64,000 bases of DNA. Source: an uncultured Draconibacterium sp. (GTDB lineage: Bacteria; Bacteroidota; Bacteroidia; Bacteroidales; Prolixibacteraceae). The notes beneath the pieces are model-generated. The model had not been told where the DNA came from, ran no database searches, and worked only from the letters and a program-made list of their open reading frames with translations. The position numbers and the translations under genes are program-made. The DNA is taken from positions 1,875,501 through 1,939,500 of the forward strand of contig NZ_OY771647.1 of assembly GCF_963674925.1 (NCBI RefSeq), given 5' to 3'. Within the stretch, counting starts at the first letter, position 1. The number at the start of each line of letters is the position of its first letter. Below are positions 60,039-64,000 of this stretch, in pieces.

Positions 60039-60356
60039 TTACTTCGATCCCCCACAACAACTTTTTTTCTCAGCGGTGGCTTTTTTGTCACCACAGGTTT
60101 TTCCCGATGCTTCACAACTTTTCTTTTGTGCTTCGGTGCAACCTGTCGCCTTCTTGTCGGCTTTTTTAGCGGTTGTGGCTTTCTTTTCTGTTTTCTTCTT
60201 TTTTTCGTCCTCTTCTTTGTTGATTACAACGGAGTTATTATCGTCGGCAACTACAGTTACTTCCGATTTTTTAGTTGTATTAATCTTCGCCGAAGTGTTT
60301 GCGATAGCAACACTGTAAGCAGCAATCAGAGTGATAACGATTAGAATTCTTTTCAT
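60039..60356 (-). CDS. Exported Lys/Cys-rich small protein (paralogue 1)
   Basis: 105 residues. Signal peptide of about 20 residues, a variable region, then a Lys/Glu/Ala-rich stretch and a C-terminal part with five Cys (GCTEAQKKSC, KTCGD, SCCGG). A clear paralogue lies at 62769-63065, on the other side of a two-component system. No family recognised. The free thiols in an exported peptide suggest metal or thiol-reactive ligand binding. Confidence 0.75.
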   Translation of the reverse strand: MKRILIVITLIAAYSVAIANTSAKINTTKKSEVTVVADDNNSVVINKEEDEKKKKTEKKATTAKKADKKATGCTEAQKKSCEASGKTCGDKKATAEKKSCCGGSK

Positions 60357-60386
60357 GATTTTTTAGTTTTTATTGTGATCGTGTTA

Positions 60387-60394
60387 CAAATATA
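60387..60394 (-). promoter_or_regulatory. -7 box of the Cys-rich small protein gene
   Basis: Minus-strand TATATTTG matches TAnnTTTG, about 30 bp before the ATG at 60356. No clear -33 element. Confidence 0.55.
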
Positions 60395-60563
60395 TTGTTT
60401 AAACATTAATATAAGCGTTAATGCGAGGTTAATGGAATTAACAGCCTGACTCATTGTTGATTTAATGGTTATTTTTGACTTTTACAACTACTGTAGAACA
60501 AATGGTTATTAATGGGGTTATGGTAGTAATCATTGATTCGTCCAGAATAAGAAAAAATAATAC

Positions 60564-61829
60564 GTGAAGACAGTATTTCGAAAATATACATTTTTGTTGG
60601 CATTGCTGATTATTTTGGCGCTGCTGGCAACCCAAATAAAATGGATAGTTTATTCCATTCGCTTTCAGGACAAGGTTTTTGAGAAGAGTGTGGAACTGGC
60701 GCTTGCTGAAACGATGACCACATTGACAGCTGATAAACCACTTTGTAATAAGGTAAAAGCTTGTCTGGATTGCGACACGGTTCGTTTAAAAACTCAATTA
60801 ACAACTTCCGGAGTTTGGCAGAAGATACATGATGCTATTGAGGATGAGCTAAAATCGTATGATATTGATTTGGAGTATGAAATGTATATTCTGGAAAATG
60901 ATTCAGAAGAATTAAAAAAATTAGAAGCTGAATACGATAAAGGATTATACTACTCGAGGTGTATGGGAGGGATTCTCGGGCAAACCGGTTATCAACTGGT
61001 GGTGGAATTTCCATCGCGAACACGTTTTTTCTTTGCCACAGCAGGATACATGTTTGTGGGATCGGTTGTGTTAATTTTTTTGTTGATCGTCTCGTTGTTT
61101 TACCTGTTACGCATTTATAATCGTGAAATTCGTATTGCCAAACATACCAAAGAGTTGCTGAATAATGTGAGTCACGAATTTAAAACACCTTTGTCGTCGA
61201 TTGCGTTGGCATCAAATATGATCCGTAAAAAACGTTATGGTGATGATGAAACAAAAATGACCAGTTACGCCGAGCTGATAACAAAAGAAAACCGCAAACT
61301 GCAAAATCTGGTTGAGAGCTTATTACGGCTTGAAGCGGTGGAACGGAATGAATTTGATTACAACAAAGAAAATACGTCAATAGAGGATGTGGTGAAAGAA
61401 GCTGCGTCGACCTGCGAAATGCTTATTGATGAGCAGTTTGGACGAATAACTTATGATTTTGAATCGGGAGATAATCCGGTGTTTATCGACCGGATGCATT
61501 TTGTAAATGTATTTGTTAACTTGCTTTCGAATGCGATAAAATATTCAAAACGTGCGCCCGATATTGCCGTTAAAACCCGCGTTGAAAACGAAAGTCTGGT
61601 AATTTGGGTGAAAGATAACGGAATTGGTATTCCGCATAAATTTCAAAAGTATATTTTTGATAAGTATTACAGGGTGCCAACAGGCGATGTGCACAATGCC
61701 AAAGGTTTCGGAATTGGACTGGCCTACGTAAAACAAATTATTGAAGCGCATAACGGAACCATTGTTGTTGAAAGTACAAGCGATGAAGGGACTGTTTTTA
61801 AGATTCAATTGCCACTGGAAAAATCATAG
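60564..61829 (+). CDS. Sensor histidine kinase with Cys-containing periplasmic domain
   Basis: 421 residues from a GTG start. Membrane helices at about 9-30 and 157-183 flank a ~125-residue periplasmic sensor domain containing four Cys (C61, C67, C70, C133). The kinase core follows: H-box VSHEFKTPLSS with H204 as phosphoacceptor, N-box NLLSNAIKYS, G-boxes KDNGIGIP and GFGIGLAYV. Two bases separate it from the response regulator gene. The Cys cluster CNKVKACLDC and the adjoining Cys-rich peptide genes suggest sensing of a metal or redox signal. Confidence 0.9.
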   Translation: MKTVFRKYTFLLALLIILALLATQIKWIVYSIRFQDKVFEKSVELALAETMTTLTADKPLCNKVKACLDCDTVRLKTQLTTSGVWQKIHDAIEDELKSYDIDLEYEMYILENDSEELKKLEAEYDKGLYYSRCMGGILGQTGYQLVVEFPSRTRFFFATAGYMFVGSVVLIFLLIVSLFYLLRIYNREIRIAKHTKELLNNVSHEFKTPLSSIALASNMIRKKRYGDDETKMTSYAELITKENRKLQNLVESLLRLEAVERNEFDYNKENTSIEDVVKEAASTCEMLIDEQFGRITYDFESGDNPVFIDRMHFVNVFVNLLSNAIKYSKRAPDIAVKTRVENESLVIWVKDNGIGIPHKFQKYIFDKYYRVPTGDVHNAKGFGIGLAYVKQIIEAHNGTIVVESTSDEGTVFKIQLPLEKS

Positions 61830-61831
61830 AA

Positions 61832-62524
61832 ATGGACGAAAAAAACTTAAACATTATTTTAGTTGAGGACGACCTTAACCTTGGATTTTTGTTGGAGGAT
61901 TTTTTGAAAAGCCATGGAGTAGGAGTTACGCTGTATCGCGACGGAGAAGAAGGCCTGGAAGGATTCAAAAAAAACGGCGATTTCAACTTTTGCATTTTTG
62001 ATGTTATGCTTCCTGAGATGGATGGTTTTACGCTGGCCAAAAAGGTAAAAGCTATTCAGCCCGAAATTCCTGTGGTTTTTCTGACTGCACGGGCCATGAA
62101 AGAGGATAAAATGAAAGGCTATAACATTGGCGCCGACGATTACATTACCAAACCTTTTGATGAGGACGAATTGTGGTGTAAAATTGTGGCCATTAGTAAA
62201 CGCAGTGACTTTATCCAGGAAGAAACCGAAACGGTGTATCAGGTGGGAGCGTACGAGTTCGATTATGAAAATCTTTCGCTTAGTTTGGATGGGAATATTA
62301 AACGACTTACAACACGCGAGGCAGAGGTTTTACGTATGCTTTGTAAGGAGAAAAAGAATGTGGTTCGGCGCGAGCAGATCTTAACTGCTATTTGGGGCGA
62401 GAACGATTATTTTGCCGGACGTAGCCTCGATGTATTTATCTCGAAACTCAGAAAGTACTTTGCCGGAGACCCTTCAATTTCTATCGAGAATGTAGTGAAA
62501 GTGGGTTACATTTTACATTGCTAG
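61832..62524 (+). CDS. OmpR-type response regulator
   Basis: 230 residues. Receiver domain (1-120) with acidic pocket E12-D14, phospho-acceptor D57 (CIFDVMLPEMDG) and K107 (YITKPFD). The C-terminal winged helix (about 135-228) has the OmpR/PhoB layout (LTTREAEVLRML, GRSLDVFISKLRKYF). Cognate partner of the preceding kinase. The flanking Cys-rich genes are candidate targets. Confidence 0.93.
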   Translation: MDEKNLNIILVEDDLNLGFLLEDFLKSHGVGVTLYRDGEEGLEGFKKNGDFNFCIFDVMLPEMDGFTLAKKVKAIQPEIPVVFLTARAMKEDKMKGYNIGADDYITKPFDEDELWCKIVAISKRSDFIQEETETVYQVGAYEFDYENLSLSLDGNIKRLTTREAEVLRMLCKEKKNVVRREQILTAIWGENDYFAGRSLDVFISKLRKYFAGDPSISIENVVKVGYILHC

Positions 62525-62713
62525 AAAAGCGCATTCTTTATTCGCGGGATTACCAATCAGAATTTGAGTTTTTTTCATCCCCTTTTGTTTTCCTTTAAAG
62601 GGGAATCGTATTAAACCACTATAGTGTCTTGTCGCAAATCCTCCTTGTCAGGAAGGTGGCTGATAAGGAAGCCGGAGGGTGAACTAAATAGACTTGGTTT
62701 AATGAGCCGGACT

Positions 62714-62749
62714 AAAAAAAAGTCGCTCATCTATTAATGAACGACTTTT
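62714..62749 (-). terminator. Terminator of the second Cys-rich small protein gene
   Basis: AAAAGTCGCTCAT / ATGAACGACTTTT with one C-A mismatch, loop CTATTA, minus-strand T run beyond. Confidence 0.8.
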
Positions 62750-62768
62750 CTTTATAAGTGGTAATCAA

Positions 62769-63065
62769 TTATGATTTTCCAGATTTTTCGCCACCGCAGG
62801 TTTTGCTGCAGTCACTTTTCTTTTCTGCTGATTTTTCACCCGAGCATCCGTCGGCTTTAGCTTTCGCTTTTGAATCTGAACATCCTTCGCCTTTTGCTTC
62901 AGACTTTGTGGCTTTCTTGCTTTCTTTCTCTTTTTCTTTTTCTACTTTATCAAAGTTGTCTACAACCTGCACGATTTCATCGTTGGTAACAACTGTAGCT
63001 TGAGTCATTGCTAATGATACTCCGTAAACTGCAACAAACGCTAATAGAAATAATACTTTTTTCAT
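62769..63065 (-). CDS. Exported Lys/Cys-rich small protein (paralogue 2)
   Basis: 98 residues. Signal peptide of about 20 residues, a short acidic region, then Lys/Glu-rich and Ser/Lys-rich repeats containing four Cys (EGCSDS, DGCSGE, DCSKTCGG). Similar in order and composition to the 105-residue protein at 60039-60356. Own terminator downstream. Not recognised in any named family. Confidence 0.75.
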   Translation of the reverse strand: MKKVLFLLAFVAVYGVSLAMTQATVVTNDEIVQVVDNFDKVEKEKEKESKKATKSEAKGEGCSDSKAKAKADGCSGEKSAEKKSDCSKTCGGEKSGKS

Positions 63066-63253
63066 GATTTCAAATTTTAGTTATTTAAGAAATTTTCTTT
63101 TACTATGTTTATTTAGACTCAATATTAATAACTAAAATGATTAAAAGCAAGAGCAGAATGAGACAAAACTATCTTTAAATAAATCGGGACATTTAACGTG
63201 TTGAATATGAATGTGATAAATGTGTGTTAATGTGTTGTTAAAATTGTTAAGTA

Positions 63254-64000
63254 TTAGTTGCCTAACCGGCAAACGGCTTCAGGAGTAATCAATTGTTCAA
63301 ACTTATCATCAGTCAAAAATCCTGATTTTAAGGCTGCTTCTTTAATTGACAAACCAAAGCTTTCAGCCATTTTGATGATTTCGGAACAGCGTTCGTATCC
63401 TATCGCAGGAACAAGTGCAGTAACGGTAGCGGTTGAGTTATGTACATGTGTCCGGCAAACCTCTTCGTTGGCTGTAATACCCGAAACACATTTTTCGTTG
63501 AATAATTTACAAGCATTTTTAAGGAGATCGATCGACTCAAGAAAACTAGGGGCAATTAGCGGCATAAACTGGTTGAGTTCGAGATTCCCGGCACTGCAGG
63601 CTTGTGCTATAATCTGATCGTTGCCCATAACTTTTATAGCTGCCTGTGCAACAGCTTCCGGAATAACCGGATTTACTTTACCCGGCATAATCGATGAACC
63701 CGCCTGAAGCTGTGGCAGGTTGATTTCTCTTAATCCGGCGTGTGGGCCACTCGATAACAAACGAAGGTCGTTGCTGATCTTTAATAAATTGGTGGCACAT
63801 GCTTTTAGAATTCCGGAAACTTCAACAAACACATCAACATTCTGCGTGCTGTCAATCAGGTTTTCGCTGCGTGCCAGTCCAATATTTGTGTTTTCGCGGA
63901 GTTTGTCGACTACCCTAAAAATAAATTGTTTCGGTGCTCCCAGTCCCGTGCCAATTGCTGTCCCTCCAAGATTTACCACACGCAAGCGTTCTTCGCATTT
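63254..64000 (-). CDS. aspA: Aspartate ammonia-lyase, C-terminal part (truncated by window end)
   Basis: The C-terminal ~248 residues are present; the frame is open to the window edge. The fumarase/aspartase signature GSSIMPGKVNP is intact. LGGTAIGTGLGAP and NLELNQFMP also match the superfamily. Overall similarity favours aspartate ammonia-lyase (aspartate to fumarate and ammonia) over fumarase. AspA genes are commonly found within [FeFe]-hydrogenase maturation gene sets, which fits HydF 3 kb away. Confidence 0.85.
   Translation of the reverse strand, partial: KCEERLRVVNLGGTAIGTGLGAPKQFIFRVVDKLRENTNIGLARSENLIDSTQNVDVFVEVSGILKACATNLLKISNDLRLLSSGPHAGLREINLPQLQAGSSIMPGKVNPVIPEAVAQAAIKVMGNDQIIAQACSAGNLELNQFMPLIAPSFLESIDLLKNACKLFNEKCVSGITANEEVCRTHVHNSTATVTALVPAIGYERCSEIIKMAESFGLSIKEAALKSGFLTDDKFEQLITPEAVCRLGN

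Overview
The window is a chromosomal segment of a Bacteroidota bacterium. The evidence is gene content (paired ExbD genes, TonB-dependent receptors with carboxypeptidase-like N-terminal domains, an AraC/TPR regulator, a type I asparaginase, a sulfatase next to a GH29 fucosidase), the promoter style (TAnnTTTG -7 boxes) and weak Shine-Dalgarno sites. The mix of marine-type glycan enzymes, a HydF maturase and very large multiheme cytochromes suggests the Marinilabiliales/Prolixibacteraceae, but that placement is inference. No rRNA, CRISPR array, prophage or intact insertion sequence was seen; there is one tRNA (Ser, GGA).

Layout. 0-7 kb: TatD, asparaginase, tRNA-Ser, an ExbB/ExbD energiser operon, a C-N hydrolase, a broken C_GCAxxG_C_C gene and a membrane protein. 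7-20.7 kb: DEAD-box helicase, two TonB-dependent receptors (the second of haem-receptor type), a DNA glycosylase, glutamate dehydrogenase, LeuS and a YitT protein. 20.7-22 kb: M23 lipoprotein. 22.4-31.5 kb: a six-gene operon with a b-type membrane cytochrome, a (frameshifted) ferredoxin/flavin oxidoreductase, a 20-haem and a 40-haem c-type cytochrome, an outer-membrane beta-barrel and a small lipoprotein. It reads as an electron conduit from the cytoplasmic NAD(P)H pool to the outer membrane. 31.5-37.8 kb, minus strand: a tightly overlapping operon of ferredoxin, radical SAM enzyme, DUF116-polyprenyl synthetase fusion, prenyltransferase-like protein and squalene-hopene-cyclase-like protein, probably a terpenoid pathway. 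38-41.4 kb: divergent sulfatase and fucosidase. 41.6-53.2 kb, minus strand: M20 peptidase, TPR lipoprotein, deoxynucleoside kinase, S9 peptidase, PNPase and ribosomal protein S15. 54-60 kb: AraC/TPR regulator, kynureninase, SGNH hydrolase and HydF. 60-63 kb: a two-component system flanked by two paralogous Lys/Cys-rich exported small proteins. The window ends inside an aspartate ammonia-lyase gene.

The most unusual items are the 20+40-haem conduit (with a 429-bp tandem repeat that adds six haems per unit), the radical-SAM/DUF116 terpenoid operon, a ~105-bp structured element repeated directly after the stop codons of two unrelated genes (TPR lipoprotein and pnp), and the two-component system bracketed by Cys-rich peptides. 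Two genes carry apparent one-base deletions. These could be real decay or sequence error and cannot be told apart here.
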